A stretch of 64,000 bases of DNA from Gemmatimonadota bacterium (GTDB lineage Bacteria; Gemmatimonadota; Gemmatimonadetes; Gemmatimonadales; GWC2-71-9). The stretch's first letter is position 1, and each line of letters begins with the position of its first letter. Shown here one piece after another: positions 8,399-16,701 of this stretch. The stretch spans positions 62,001 to 126,000 of the forward strand of contig JADKJZ010000005.1 in the NCBI GenBank assembly GCA_016720805.1. Direction: 5' to 3'. The position numbers and the translations under genes were made by a program. Below the pieces are notes generated by a model. That model worked only from the letters and a program-made list of their open reading frames with translations. It was not told the DNA's origin and ran no database searches.

Positions 8399-9511
8399 TC
8401 AGTCGATCAGTCGCAGCGGCATCACCAGTGTGAGGTAGGCGGCCGGGTCGTCCCAGCCCACCGGCTCGACCGTCGCGGCCCGTTCCGGCGCCTTGAAGGT
8501 GAGACGAACTTCCTCGGTCGGCATGTACTTCAGCACTTCGAGGAGGTAGTTGGCGTTGAAGCCGATATCGAGCGGTTCGCCCTCGTAGGAGACGGTGATC
8601 TCCTCCTGCGCCTCGCCGAGGTCCGGGGTGGTCACCGAGAGGCGGCAGGAGCCGTCGCCGAAGGACATCCGGATCCGGTGGGTCTGGTCGGAGGCGACGA
8701 TGCTCATGCGGCGCAGCGCGGCGATCAGGGTGGCCTTCTCCACGGTCGCGAACTTGTCGTTCTCGCGCGGGATGACCTGCTCGTAATTCGGGTACGGCCC
8801 CTCGATCAGTCGGGTGAAGACCTGGGTGGTCGCCGACTTGAAGCCGAGGTGGTTGTCGGAGCGGCCGATCTCGATCTCGTCGTCCGCCCCGAAGAGCTTC
8901 CGGAACTGCTCGAGCGCCTTCGGCGGCACGATCAACTCGGCCGGCTGCGCCGTGCCACCCTGGAGCGGCACTTCCATCTTCGCGAGCCGGTGACCGTTCG
9001 TGGCCACCATCCGCATCCGGTCGGCCGTGAGCTGCCACAGGACGCCGTTGAGGATCGGGCGGCTCTCCTCGGTCGAGGCAGCGAACGCGACGTGTGCCAC
9101 GAGCTTCTGGAGGTCACGGGCGGTGGTCCGCGAGGCGCCATCGAAGGTCACCTGCGGGAACGCCGGGAATTCTTCGCGCGGCAATCCGAGCAGCTTGAAC
9201 TTCGACCGGCCGCATTCGATCGTGACCCGCTGTTCACCCTGGGTCGTGAAGCGGATGCCGGCACTCGGCAGTTCGCGCACCAACTCCTGGAGCTTCCGCG
9301 CTGGCAGCGTGATCGCCCCTTCCTGGTCGACCGACGCCGGCACGGTGGTGCTCACGGCGATGTCGAGGTCGGTGCCGGAGAGCCGAAGCCCGTCCTTCGT
9401 GGCTTCGAGCAGGATGTTGGCGAGCACGGGGAGCGTCGTCTTGGACGGCACGGCAGCGCTGACGGCGCTGACGCCTTCGGAGAGCTGTTCCCGCGTGATG
9501 GTGAACTTCAT
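8399..9511 (-). CDS. dnaN: DNA polymerase III beta subunit (sliding clamp)
   Basis: A 370-residue clamp that encircles DNA and tethers the replicative polymerase. The start MKFTITREQLSEGVSAVSAAVPSKTTLPVLANILLEA is typical. Three repeated clamp folds can be followed (around residues 1-120, 130-245, 250-370), with NGVLWQLTADRMRMVATNGHRLA in the second. The C-terminus YLTLVMPLRLID matches the conserved clamp end that forms part of the partner-binding pocket. It follows dnaA on the same strand across the predicted origin, the usual bacterial order. Confidence 0.97.
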   Translation of the reverse strand: MKFTITREQLSEGVSAVSAAVPSKTTLPVLANILLEATKDGLRLSGTDLDIAVSTTVPASVDQEGAITLPARKLQELVRELPSAGIRFTTQGEQRVTIECGRSKFKLLGLPREEFPAFPQVTFDGASRTTARDLQKLVAHVAFAASTEESRPILNGVLWQLTADRMRMVATNGHRLAKMEVPLQGGTAQPAELIVPPKALEQFRKLFGADDEIEIGRSDNHLGFKSATTQVFTRLIEGPYPNYEQVIPRENDKFATVEKATLIAALRRMSIVASDQTHRIRMSFGDGSCRLSVTTPDLGEAQEEITVSYEGEPLDIGFNANYLLEVLKYMPTEEVRLTFKAPERAATVEPVGWDDPAAYLTLVMPLRLID

Positions 9512-9740
9512 CGGCGATCCCCAGGGTTGCCAAGAACTACTGCTGTTTTCAAGATATATATGATAGTAGTAGTAGTAGAGGGGGCTGAAATGTGTATCAA
9601 ACCCCTAACTGCTTCCGGTACACGGTACTGCACAGTTTGTCCCTGTTTACGCCGCGTGGACGAGCGGGGATAGTCGAACGAGTTCCCCACGATCTCCCAC
9701 ACTTCCCCACGTTCTGTCGGGGACGCCGCAAACATTGTGG
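9512..9740. other. oriC: predicted replication origin (oriC) with DnaA-trio
   Basis: This is the 229-bp gap between dnaA and dnaN. Reading from dnaA towards dnaN, it holds three DnaA-box-like 9-mers on the plus strand, TTCCCCACG (9703-9711), TCTCCCACA (9693-9701) and TTCCCCACG (9683-9691), exactly 10 bp apart. After a spacer come a G-tract (9580-9584), five TAG triplets (9564-9578) and an AT-rich stretch (9547-9563). That is the order of B. subtilis oriC: boxes, GC element, DnaA-trio, unwinding site. The boxes differ from TTATCCACA at two or more positions, so their use by this DnaA is inferred. Confidence 0.7.
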
Positions 9741-11132
9741 TCAGACTGTCAACAACTCCTGCCGGGCCGAGTCGACGCGGGCGCGGAAGTCGCGATCGCG
9801 GCCGAGTTGCGTCTGCACCTTGTCCACCGAATGGATCACGGTGGAGTGGTCGCGGCCGCCAAACGCCTGGCCGATCTCGACCAGCTGCATCTGCAACAGC
9901 TCGCGGGCGAGGAACATCGCGATCTGCCGCGGCACGGTCAGCGTCTTGATGCGCGCCTTGGAGCGCAGCCCCTCGGGCGTCACGCCCCAACGCCGCGCCA
10001 CGACCTCCTGGACCTTCTCGATCGTCGGCAGCGTCTTCTGGCGTGCCTCGGCGTCGTCGCCCGGCCGCATCTTGTCGCTGAGCGCCTCGCGGGCCAGCTC
10101 GATCGAGATCTCCTTGTGCCGCAGCGAGGCGTAGAGGAGGAGCTTGATGATGCACCCCTCCAGCTCGCGCACGTTCGACCGGACATTCTCGGCGATGAAG
10201 CGGAGGACGTCGTCGGGGATCGTCGTCTCGAGGTGGTCCTGCTCCTGCTTCTTGCGCAGGATCGCGATGCGGTGCTCGAGGTCGGGTTGCTTGACGTCGG
10301 CGACCATGCCCCACTCGAAGCGCGACACCAGCCGCGCCTCGAGCCCGGGGATCTCCTTCGGCAACCGGTCCGAGGTCAGCACGATCTGCTTGCCGGCCTC
10401 GTAGAGCGCATTGAAGGTGTGGAAGAACTCTTCCTGGGTCGCTTCCTTCCCTTCGAGGAAGTGCACGTCGTCGACGATGAAGAGATCGACGTCGCTGCGA
10501 TAGCGGCGGCGCAGGTCGGCCATCGACCGACCGTGGATCCCCTCGATCACTTCGTTGATGAACTGCTCGGCGCTGATGTAGAGCACCCGCGTCGCCGGCG
10601 CGCGCGACAACACTTCATGGGCAATGGCCTGCATGAGGTGGGTCTTGCCGAGGCCGGTCGAGCCGTAGATGAAGAAGGGGTTGTACTGCTTCCCCGGGGC
10701 TTCGGCGACGGCATGGGCGGCGGCGGCGGCCAGTTCGTTCGACTTGCCGATGACGAAGTGACCGAAGGTGTAGCGGTCGTTCAGCGGCTGGGCGCTCGGA
10801 TTCACCGGCGTGACCGGGGTCGCGGGCGCCTCGGGCGCCGCGGTCGGGACGAAGAGGTCCATCTGGGGCCGCTTCTGACGCTCGGCGGCGACCTGGAACA
10901 CCACGGCGACCGGCTCCCCGGCGGCGGCGCTCGCCACCTGCACCAGCGTCGGCGCGTACTTCTCCTCGTTCCAGCGCTTGGCGAGGTCGTCGGGGGTGCT
11001 GACCAGCAGCGTGCCGCCTTCAAACGAAATTGCCTCGTTCGAGGCCAACCAGGTCTGGATCATGCCCTCCGGAATGACGGGCTTGGCGCCGTCGAGGACT
11101 CGCTTCCAGAGGTCTTTGGCGGACAGCGGCAT
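9741..11132 (-). CDS. dnaA: chromosomal replication initiator protein DnaA
   Basis: A 463-residue AAA+ initiator. Domain I is at about 1-75, a Pro/Ala-rich linker at 95-115, the AAA+ core at 118-340 with Walker A GSTGLGKTH (157-165) and Walker B LFIVDDVHFLEGK, and the C-terminal DNA-binding domain ends with the DnaA signature GRDHSTVIHSVDKV. It unwinds the origin and loads the helicase. It diverges from rpmH, and its stop codon TGA borders the predicted origin. A DnaA-box-like site lies upstream at 11198, suggesting autoregulation. Confidence 0.97.
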   Translation of the reverse strand: MPLSAKDLWKRVLDGAKPVIPEGMIQTWLASNEAISFEGGTLLVSTPDDLAKRWNEEKYAPTLVQVASAAAGEPVAVVFQVAAERQKRPQMDLFVPTAAPEAPATPVTPVNPSAQPLNDRYTFGHFVIGKSNELAAAAAHAVAEAPGKQYNPFFIYGSTGLGKTHLMQAIAHEVLSRAPATRVLYISAEQFINEVIEGIHGRSMADLRRRYRSDVDLFIVDDVHFLEGKEATQEEFFHTFNALYEAGKQIVLTSDRLPKEIPGLEARLVSRFEWGMVADVKQPDLEHRIAILRKKQEQDHLETTIPDDVLRFIAENVRSNVRELEGCIIKLLLYASLRHKEISIELAREALSDKMRPGDDAEARQKTLPTIEKVQEVVARRWGVTPEGLRSKARIKTLTVPRQIAMFLARELLQMQLVEIGQAFGGRDHSTVIHSVDKVQTQLGRDRDFRARVDSARQELLTV

Positions 11133-11197
11133 CAGGCTCTATGACGGGAGACAGGGTCAGGCGGCGTTGCTAGGGAGGCCGATTCTAGGTCCCGAAT

Positions 11198-11206
11198 GTG
11201 GAAAAG
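11198..11206 (-). promoter_or_regulatory. DnaA-box-like site between dnaA and rpmH
   Basis: TGTGGAAAA on the plus strand reads TTTTCCACA on the minus strand, one mismatch from TTATCCACA. It lies in the shared dnaA/rpmH control region, so it is a candidate for DnaA autoregulation. Confidence 0.45.
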
Positions 11207-11215
11207 TCAAACCCC

Positions 11216-11244
11216 TTGAATTCCTGGGGCCCGAGGGCTACGTT
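11216..11244 (+). promoter_or_regulatory. putative rpmH operon promoter
   Basis: TTGAAT (11216-11221) and TACGTT (11239-11244) are 17 bp apart, and the rpmH ATG follows 30 nt later. The -10 fits the TAnnTT pattern seen elsewhere in the window. Confidence 0.5.
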
Positions 11245-11274
11245 GCTCGGCTACTTTGGAAGGAGAGTTCTACC

Positions 11275-11436
11275 ATGATGCCAACGTACAAGCCCCGCAA
11301 CAAGCGTCGCGTGGCCAAGCACGGGTTCCGGAACCGGATGGAAGACCGTTGGGGTCGCGCCGTCCTGTCCCGCCGCCGCAAGAAGGGTCGGAAGGCCTTG
11401 ACGGTTTCCATCGGCTCGAAGCACGCCCGCGTCTGA
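11275..11436 (+). CDS. rpmH: 50S ribosomal protein L34
   Basis: A 53-residue basic protein with the L34 sequence (PTYKPRNKRRVAKHGFRNRM then RKKGRKALTVS). Two adjacent ATGs (11275, 11278) are possible; AGGAG at 11261-11265 is 9 nt from the first. It heads the conserved rpmH-rnpA-yidD-yidC-mnmE cluster and diverges from dnaA, as near most bacterial origins. Confidence 0.96.
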   Translation: MMPTYKPRNKRRVAKHGFRNRMEDRWGRAVLSRRRKKGRKALTVSIGSKHARV

Positions 11437-11780
11437 CCGACGACGAGCGCTTTCCGCGCTCGCGTCGGTTGGTCCGCAGTGACGAGGTCCGCCGGGTCTT
11501 CCGGAGTGGACAGCGGAGCCGCCACCCCTCGGTGGACATTCATTGGAAGGCCGGCGAATCGGGCCATCCGCGTCTCGGACTCGTTACCCCGAAGTTCCGA
11601 CAGACCGCGGTGGCCCGCAATCGTATTCGGCGGTGGCTGAAGGAGCTGTGGCGACGCGAGCTTCAGTCTTCCCTCCCCGCCCTGGACGTCGTGATCCGGG
11701 CGCGTCCGGAGGTGTATGCCACCAGCTATGCCGCCCTCCGGCTGGAACTGCTGGCCTGGTGCGCCGAGCGGGCCGAGTGA
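11433..11780 (+). CDS. rnpA: ribonuclease P protein component, start codon uncertain
   Basis: This is the protein subunit of RNase P. The core is clear: FPRSRRLVRSDEVRRVFRSG at the N-terminus and the RNR-type signature VARNRIRRWLKELWR, followed by a beta strand LDVVIRARPE. No ATG or GTG precedes FPRSRR. Options are CTG at 11433, overlapping the rpmH stop as CTGA and giving 115 residues; TTG at 11349 inside rpmH, giving 143 residues; or TTG at 11469, which would delete the conserved FPRSRRL. I use the CTG as the closest fit, with low certainty. It overlaps yidD by GTGA. Confidence 0.85.
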   Translation: MTDDERFPRSRRLVRSDEVRRVFRSGQRSRHPSVDIHWKAGESGHPRLGLVTPKFRQTAVARNRIRRWLKELWRRELQSSLPALDVVIRARPEVYATSYAALRLELLAWCAERAE

Positions 11781-12040
11781 CCACCCCCCCGCCGGTCCCT
11801 GAAACGCCCGAGGCACCGACCCCGTCAGGTCCAGCCCGTGCCCTTGCCCTCCTTATTCGCGGCTATCAGCGCTTCATTTCACCGGCTCTCCCCCCGGCGT
11901 GTCGATTCGCGCCGAGCTGTTCCCAGTACGCCCTGGAGGCGGTGCGCCGCCACGGGGCCCTGGCTGGGGGGTGGCTGGCCATCAAACGGGTCGCCCGCTG
12001 CCATCCCTGGCATCCGGGTGGTTATGACCCGGTTCCCTGA
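11777..12040 (+). CDS. yidD: membrane protein insertion efficiency factor YidD
   Basis: An 87-residue protein beginning with GTG that overlaps the rnpA stop (GTGA). The family core is complete: LIRGYQRFISPAL, the cysteines in CRFAPSCSQYALEA, and VARCHPWHPGGYDPVP at the end. YidD is thought to assist YidC in inserting membrane proteins. A Pro-rich N-terminal extension of about 20 residues precedes the core. yidC starts 14 bp downstream. Confidence 0.92.
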   Translation: MTTPPPVPETPEAPTPSGPARALALLIRGYQRFISPALPPACRFAPSCSQYALEAVRRHGALAGGWLAIKRVARCHPWHPGGYDPVP

Positions 12041-12054
12041 CCTGTGAGCTGCTC

Positions 12055-13779
12055 GTGAACGATCGTAGGCCGTTGATCGCGATCGCGTTGATTCTGGTAA
12101 TCGCCGTTACGCCGATGTTCCTGAAGCGCCCTGCCCCGCTGCCAGGGGCCGCCGATTCGTCGGTCGTCGCCAAGGCAGGTGGGCCCGCCCCGCTCGCGGG
12201 GGCGACCGATTCGCCTTCGACGATGCAGGCGGCCCCGGCCGGCGACAGCGCCGCGTCGGTCGTGCGCGTCCCCGAGCGCGTCGTCTCGGTGCGGTCGCCG
12301 CTCTATCGCTACGGCATCTCGACGCGCGGCGGGCAGTTCGTCTCGTCACGCTTCCAGTCGTACACCACCATGTACCCGAGCGACACGCTTGCCTCGGGCA
12401 AGCGCGACACACTCGAGCTGCTGCGCGCCGACGCGCCCCTGCTGACCGGCAAGCTGGTCGTCTCGGGCGACACGGTGCATCTCGACCGGATCGACTTCAC
12501 CGCGAGCGCCGATTCGTTGGTGGCGGTCGACGCGCCAGCGACGCTGACGCTCAACGGGCAGTCCGGGCGCTATGCGATCGCGCTGCGCTACGAGTTCGCG
12601 CCGGATGACTATCGCGTCCGGGTGAGCGGCACCGTCACCGGCCTCGCCGGCACCGGCGCTACCCTGCTCCTCGGCCTTGCCGACGGCTTCCGCGAGACGG
12701 AAGACGACACGGTCGCCAATCATCGCGAGAGCGGCGTCGTCACCAAGCTCGACAAGACCACGCTCACCCGCTTCTCGTCGCTGGAAGTGGGCGAGTCGCG
12801 CGTCCTCAACGGCCCGTTCGAGTGGGTCGCCGTCAAGTCGAAGTACTTCGTCGCCGGCCTCTTCGCGTATGACAGCACCGCCGTCGGTGGCGCGCGCGGC
12901 CTGATCGGCGCGGTGCGGGCGCACGCCCGGCAGACCAACATCAAGACGCCAACGCGCGCGGAAGTCGTGGCGTCGGTCGTGGTGCCGCCCAGCGGACAGT
13001 TCGGCTGGTCGCTCTTCCTCGGCCCGATGGAATACGACCACCTCACCCGCGCAGGGCACGATTTCGACGACGTGAATCCCTACGGCTGGCCGGGTTTCCG
13101 CACCGTGATCCGCCCGTTCGCCGTCGGGATCCGCAGCTTCTTCGTCTGGCTGCACTCGTCGACCGGCCTGAGCTACGGCTGGGTGATCGTCATCTTCGGC
13201 ATCCTGGTGCGCCTGCTGCTCTGGCCGCTCAACCAGAAGGCGATGCGCTCGATGGTCGCCATGCAGGCGATCCAGCCGCAGCTCACCGCGCTGCAGACGC
13301 GCTACAAGGAAGACCCGCAGCGGCAGCAGGCGGAGATGTTCAAGCTGTACAAGGAGAACAAGGTCAATCCATTCGGCGGCTGCTGGCCGATGCTGTTGCC
13401 CTACCCCTTGCTCCTGGCCGTCTTCTTCGTGCTCGCGAACACGATCGAATTGCGCGGTGTCCCCTTCCTCTGGATGACGGACCTCTCGCGCTTCGACCCG
13501 CTCTACATCATCCCGGTGATCATGGCCGTGTCGATGTTCGCCGTCTCCAAGATCGGCCAGATGGGGATGCCGCCGAATCCGCAGGCGAAGATGATGATGT
13601 ATATGATGCCGGTGATGATGCTGGTGCTCTTCTCGCGCTTCGCGGCCGGGTTGAACCTGTACTACACCATCCAGAACATCGTCTCGCTGCCGCAGCAATG
13701 GATGATCATGAAGGAGCGGAAGAAGTTGGTGCCGAAGGCGGCGCCGGCGGTTGAGGTGAAGACGAAGGGAAGTCGTTAG
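12055..13779 (+). CDS. yidC: membrane protein insertase YidC
   Basis: A 574-residue Oxa1/YidC-family insertase starting at GTG. An N-terminal transmembrane helix (LIAIALILVIAVTPMFL) leads to a large periplasmic domain (about residues 60-345), then the conserved insertase core of hydrophobic helices: YGWVIVIFGILVRLLLWPL, the amphipathic loop LQTRYKEDPQRQQAEMFKLY, NPFGGCWPMLLPYPLLLAVFFVL and LNLYYTIQNIVSLPQQW. The basic tail may contact the ribosome. The stop codon lies in the left arm of a heptamer hairpin. Confidence 0.96.
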   Translation: MNDRRPLIAIALILVIAVTPMFLKRPAPLPGAADSSVVAKAGGPAPLAGATDSPSTMQAAPAGDSAASVVRVPERVVSVRSPLYRYGISTRGGQFVSSRFQSYTTMYPSDTLASGKRDTLELLRADAPLLTGKLVVSGDTVHLDRIDFTASADSLVAVDAPATLTLNGQSGRYAIALRYEFAPDDYRVRVSGTVTGLAGTGATLLLGLADGFRETEDDTVANHRESGVVTKLDKTTLTRFSSLEVGESRVLNGPFEWVAVKSKYFVAGLFAYDSTAVGGARGLIGAVRAHARQTNIKTPTRAEVVASVVVPPSGQFGWSLFLGPMEYDHLTRAGHDFDDVNPYGWPGFRTVIRPFAVGIRSFFVWLHSSTGLSYGWVIVIFGILVRLLLWPLNQKAMRSMVAMQAIQPQLTALQTRYKEDPQRQQAEMFKLYKENKVNPFGGCWPMLLPYPLLLAVFFVLANTIELRGVPFLWMTDLSRFDPLYIIPVIMAVSMFAVSKIGQMGMPPNPQAKMMMYMMPVMMLVLFSRFAAGLNLYYTIQNIVSLPQQWMIMKERKKLVPKAAPAVEVKTKGSR

Positions 13780-13902
13780 TCGTTGGTCGTTAGTCGTTAG
13801 TTGTTAGAGGTGAGAGGTGAGACGTCGCCCGCGTGGGCAGGCGTCTCACCTCTTACCTTTCACCCGACACCCCTAATGACCAACGACTAACGACTAACGA
13901 CC
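13771..13902. repeat. nested heptamer-repeat stem-loop between yidC and mnmE
   Basis: The outer arms are CGTTAGT-type heptamers (13771-13807) against ACTAACG-type heptamers (13874-13902). The inner arms are GAGGTGA-type heptamers (13806-13824) against TCACCTC-type (13841-13864). The inner word is shared with the hairpins at 6391 and 40167, the outer one with 28625. It lies between co-directional genes, so it may act as an attenuator or mark an operon end. Confidence 0.75.
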
Positions 13903-13909
13903 CTCACCG

Positions 13910-15247
13910 ATGCCCAACGGCTCCACAATCGTTGCAGTCGCCACCGCCCCAGGCCTCGGCGCCATCGCCGTCGTGCGCCTGGCGGGTCCGGAGGCGTTCC
14001 CGGTGGCGCAGCAGCTCGCGCCGGCGCTGGAGGGTGGCCGTCCTCGTGAGGCGCAGCTGGTGGCGCTAGTCGGGTCGGACGGCGAGGCGATCGATCAGGC
14101 CCTGGTGACCTGCTTCCCGGCGCCGCACTCCTTCACCGGTGACGACACGGTGGAGTTCTCGGTGCATGGTGGCGCCCTGGTGCCGGGGTTGGTCGTCGCG
14201 GCGATCGTGGCGGCCGGGGCGCGGCCGGCGGACCCGGGAGAATTCACCCGGCGGGCGGTGCTCAACGGCAAACTCGACCTGTTGCAGGCCGAGGCCGTCG
14301 GCGACCTCATCTCGGCGACCGCCCCGGGGCAGGCAAGGGTGGCGCTGCGGCAGCTCGATGGCGCACTCTCGAGGCGGATTGCCGCCCTTCGTGAGGAGAT
14401 GCTCCAGACCCAGGCCCTGCTGGCCTACGCGGTCGACTTTCCCGAAGAGGACGACGGACCGGTCGCCCCCGAGCGGCCGGTGGCGGCCGTACGCGGACTC
14501 ATCGCGCAGCTCGAGGGGCTGCTGGCGACCGCGGCCGATGGTGAGCGGGTGCGGCAAGGCGCCCTCGTGGTCCTGGCCGGACCACCCAACGCCGGCAAGT
14601 CGACCCTCTTCAATGCCCTCCTCGGCAGCGAGCGTGCCTTGGTCACCGAGATCCCCGGCACCACCCGCGACGCGATCGAGGCCGATACCACGGTCGGGGG
14701 CTGGCCCGTGCGCCTGGTTGATACCGCGGGCCTCCGCGATAGCCACGACCGGCTTGAGGCGATGGGCGTCGAAGTGTCGTTGCGCTACCTAGCGGCTGCG
14801 GATATCGTGCTTTACTGCAATGAGTTAGCAGAAGACACCAAAAGAAGTGAATATTCATTTAGTCATTCTTGCGAAGTGGTGCCGCTGGTAACAAAGTCAG
14901 ACCGTAGTGTTGGTGTACTACGGGGTACTACTAACTACACCTTTGTCTCCTCCCACACTGGCGATGGCATCGCCGACCTCCGACGCCTCCTCGCCGAGCG
15001 CCTCTTCGGTGCCGTGGGGCGCTCCGCCGATGATGGCGGCCTCCTCACCAGGGCTCGGCATCGAGCCGCCATCGAGACCGGGCTGGTGGCGCTGCGGCTC
15101 GCCCACGCAGAGCTCGGGGCAGGGGAGGTTGTGCTGGGGGCGCACCAGCTGCAAGAGGCGGTGGCTGCGCTGGATGGATTGATTGGGGTGGTGGATCGGG
15201 AGGAGGTGTTCGATCGGGTGTTTACGGGGTTCTGCATCGGCAAGTAG
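13910..15247 (+). CDS. mnmE: tRNA uridine-5-carboxymethylaminomethyl(34) synthesis GTPase MnmE
   Basis: A 445-residue tRNA-modification GTPase that works with MnmG on wobble uridine. The N-terminal folate-binding domain starts with STIVAVATAPGLGAIAVVRLAG. The G domain has G1 GPPNAGKST (near 223), G2/G3 IPGTTRDAIE and DTAGLRDS, and a diverged G4, TKSD instead of NKxD. The protein ends with the conserved FCIGK. The region 14821-14940 (residues ~305-344) is AT-rich (43% GC by count) with rare codons such as TTA, AGA, AGT and ACA, unlike the rest of the gene. The ORF stays intact across it. Confidence 0.95.
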   Translation: MPNGSTIVAVATAPGLGAIAVVRLAGPEAFPVAQQLAPALEGGRPREAQLVALVGSDGEAIDQALVTCFPAPHSFTGDDTVEFSVHGGALVPGLVVAAIVAAGARPADPGEFTRRAVLNGKLDLLQAEAVGDLISATAPGQARVALRQLDGALSRRIAALREEMLQTQALLAYAVDFPEEDDGPVAPERPVAAVRGLIAQLEGLLATAADGERVRQGALVVLAGPPNAGKSTLFNALLGSERALVTEIPGTTRDAIEADTTVGGWPVRLVDTAGLRDSHDRLEAMGVEVSLRYLAAADIVLYCNELAEDTKRSEYSFSHSCEVVPLVTKSDRSVGVLRGTTNYTFVSSHTGDGIADLRRLLAERLFGAVGRSADDGGLLTRARHRAAIETGLVALRLAHAELGAGEVVLGAHQLQEAVAALDGLIGVVDREEVFDRVFTGFCIGK

Positions 15248-15360
15248 GGGCGACGCATGCGTCGCCCTTACACATGGCGCGATCGGCGCGGAGGGAGGGC
15301 GCATGCGTCGCCCTTACACATGGCGCGATCGGCGCGGAGGGAGGGCGCATGCGTCGCCCT
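15248..15360. repeat. tandem array of ACGCATGCGT palindromes, 46-bp unit
   Basis: A 20-bp perfect palindrome (15248-15267) starts two direct 46-bp units (15255-15300 and 15301-15346) plus a partial third (15347-15360). Each unit holds GCATGCGTCGCCC, TTACACATGG and a GC-rich spacer. It lies between the convergent mnmE and DUF58 genes. The spacers are identical, so this is not a CRISPR. Confidence 0.8.
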
Positions 15361-15378
15361 GCCAGCCCGCGCGCCAGG

Positions 15379-16701
15379 CTACACGAGCGCCCGCCGCTTC
15401 AGTAGCTCGTATTGCTCCACCACCATTCGCGCCGCGTTGTCGGGTAGCACATCGAGCACCAGGACGCCGTGGGCCCGCATCTCGGCCAACGCCCCCTCGC
15501 GCGCCTCCAGCAATTCTTCGGCAGCGGCGCGTTCATACGCCTCCTCCACCTGCAGCGGCCGCCGGGTCGCGATCCGTTCGAGCGCGGTGTCGCGGAGCGT
15601 GACCGCCAGAGGCAGGTGGCGCGGGCGGAGTGCGCCCGCCTGGGCCACGACGGCATCACTCGCGGTGCGGTCGACGACGTCGGTGAAGAGCACCGTGAGC
15701 CCGCGCTTGCGGTGGCGCGCGGCGAGGTAGGCAAACGCCGCCGGGTAGTCGGGCTCGACCATCCGCCCCTCGATCGTGGCCAGCGCGTCGAGCACTTGCC
15801 GCAGGGCGCGCCGGCCGCGGGCCGGCGGGATGAAGCGCATCACCTGGTCGGCAAAGACAAAGAGCCCGATGTTGTCGTCGTGCAGGACCGCGCTGTGCGC
15901 CAGCTCCAGCGCGGCGTCGATCGCCGCCTCGAGCCGAGGACGCCCCTCGCTCTCGGCGGTCAGCAGCCGGCCGGCATCGATCATCATCAACACCTGCTGC
16001 CGACGTTCATCCTCGTAGCGCCGCACCATCAACTTGCCGCGGCGTGCCGTCGCCTTCCAGTCGATCGAGCGCGTTTCCTCGCCCGGCACCCACTCGTGCA
16101 GGCTCTCGAAGACGCGCCCCTCGCCCAACCGGCGCACGGTGCGTTGCCCCGCTTCGCGCCGGCGTTGCGCTTGCGTCGGCAGCGCGCGGATCGCGGCATG
16201 GCGCAGGTTGGGATACACCGTCACGCTCCACGGGAGCAGGCGAGTGGCTTGCCGCCACGCCAGCCCCCAGCGGCCGAGGCCGCGGAGATGCACCAGTCCC
16301 GCGGTGGCCTTGCCCCGCCGAGCGGGGGTGAAGGCCAGTTCCTCATGTGCGGTGCCAGTTGCCGGCAGCAGCAACATGCGCGTCCGGTCGCCGGGCCAGT
16401 CGAGCGGGGCAGGGAGTTCCTCGCGCACCAGCAACTGCACCGGACGTGAGCGGGGGTTGTTCCACGCGTAGTGCACCGGCAGGGTCCGGCCCACGGAGAA
16501 TGCCGGCGGCGCGTCGCGGGTGACTGGCCATTCCTCGAGCGGCAGTGAGGCCGCGTCGCGGGCGTCGAGGAGGAAGGCCAGCACCCAGAGCAGGTCGAGC
16601 GTCAGCCACACCACACCGGCCGCCGGCCACCAGATGGCCAGCGGGGCGACGGCGGCGAGTGCCGCGGCGACCAGGAACCAGCGACGCGAGGGGAGGATCA
16701 C
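15379..16701 (-). CDS. DUF58 domain-containing protein
   Basis: A 440-residue protein with two N-terminal transmembrane segments (WFLVAAALAAVAPLAIWW and GVVWLTLDLLWVLAFLL). The DUF58 signature is FESLHEWVPGEETRSIDWKATARRGKLMVRRYEDE, followed by a von Willebrand A-like fold starting at QVLMMIDAGRLL. The usual metal-site DxSxS is replaced by DAGRL. DUF58 proteins accompany MoxR ATPases, probably as client or partner proteins in envelope stress or assembly. It overlaps the moxR-like gene by 4 bp and is last in the operon. Confidence 0.88.
   Translation of the reverse strand: MILPSRRWFLVAAALAAVAPLAIWWPAAGVVWLTLDLLWVLAFLLDARDAASLPLEEWPVTRDAPPAFSVGRTLPVHYAWNNPRSRPVQLLVREELPAPLDWPGDRTRMLLLPATGTAHEELAFTPARRGKATAGLVHLRGLGRWGLAWRQATRLLPWSVTVYPNLRHAAIRALPTQAQRRREAGQRTVRRLGEGRVFESLHEWVPGEETRSIDWKATARRGKLMVRRYEDERRQQVLMMIDAGRLLTAESEGRPRLEAAIDAALELAHSAVLHDDNIGLFVFADQVMRFIPPARGRRALRQVLDALATIEGRMVEPDYPAAFAYLAARHRKRGLTVLFTDVVDRTASDAVVAQAGALRPRHLPLAVTLRDTALERIATRRPLQVEEAYERAAAEELLEAREGALAEMRAHGVLVLDVLPDNAARMVVEQYELLKRRALV

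Noticed and set aside
11256..11436. rnpA starting at TTG 11256
   Set aside because: That codon lies directly before the rpmH ribosome site and would put all of rpmH in the rnpA frame. The encoded residues show no RnpA similarity.
15248..15360. Possible CRISPR array from the 46-bp repeats
   Set aside because: Whole units including spacers are identical, and no cas gene is present.
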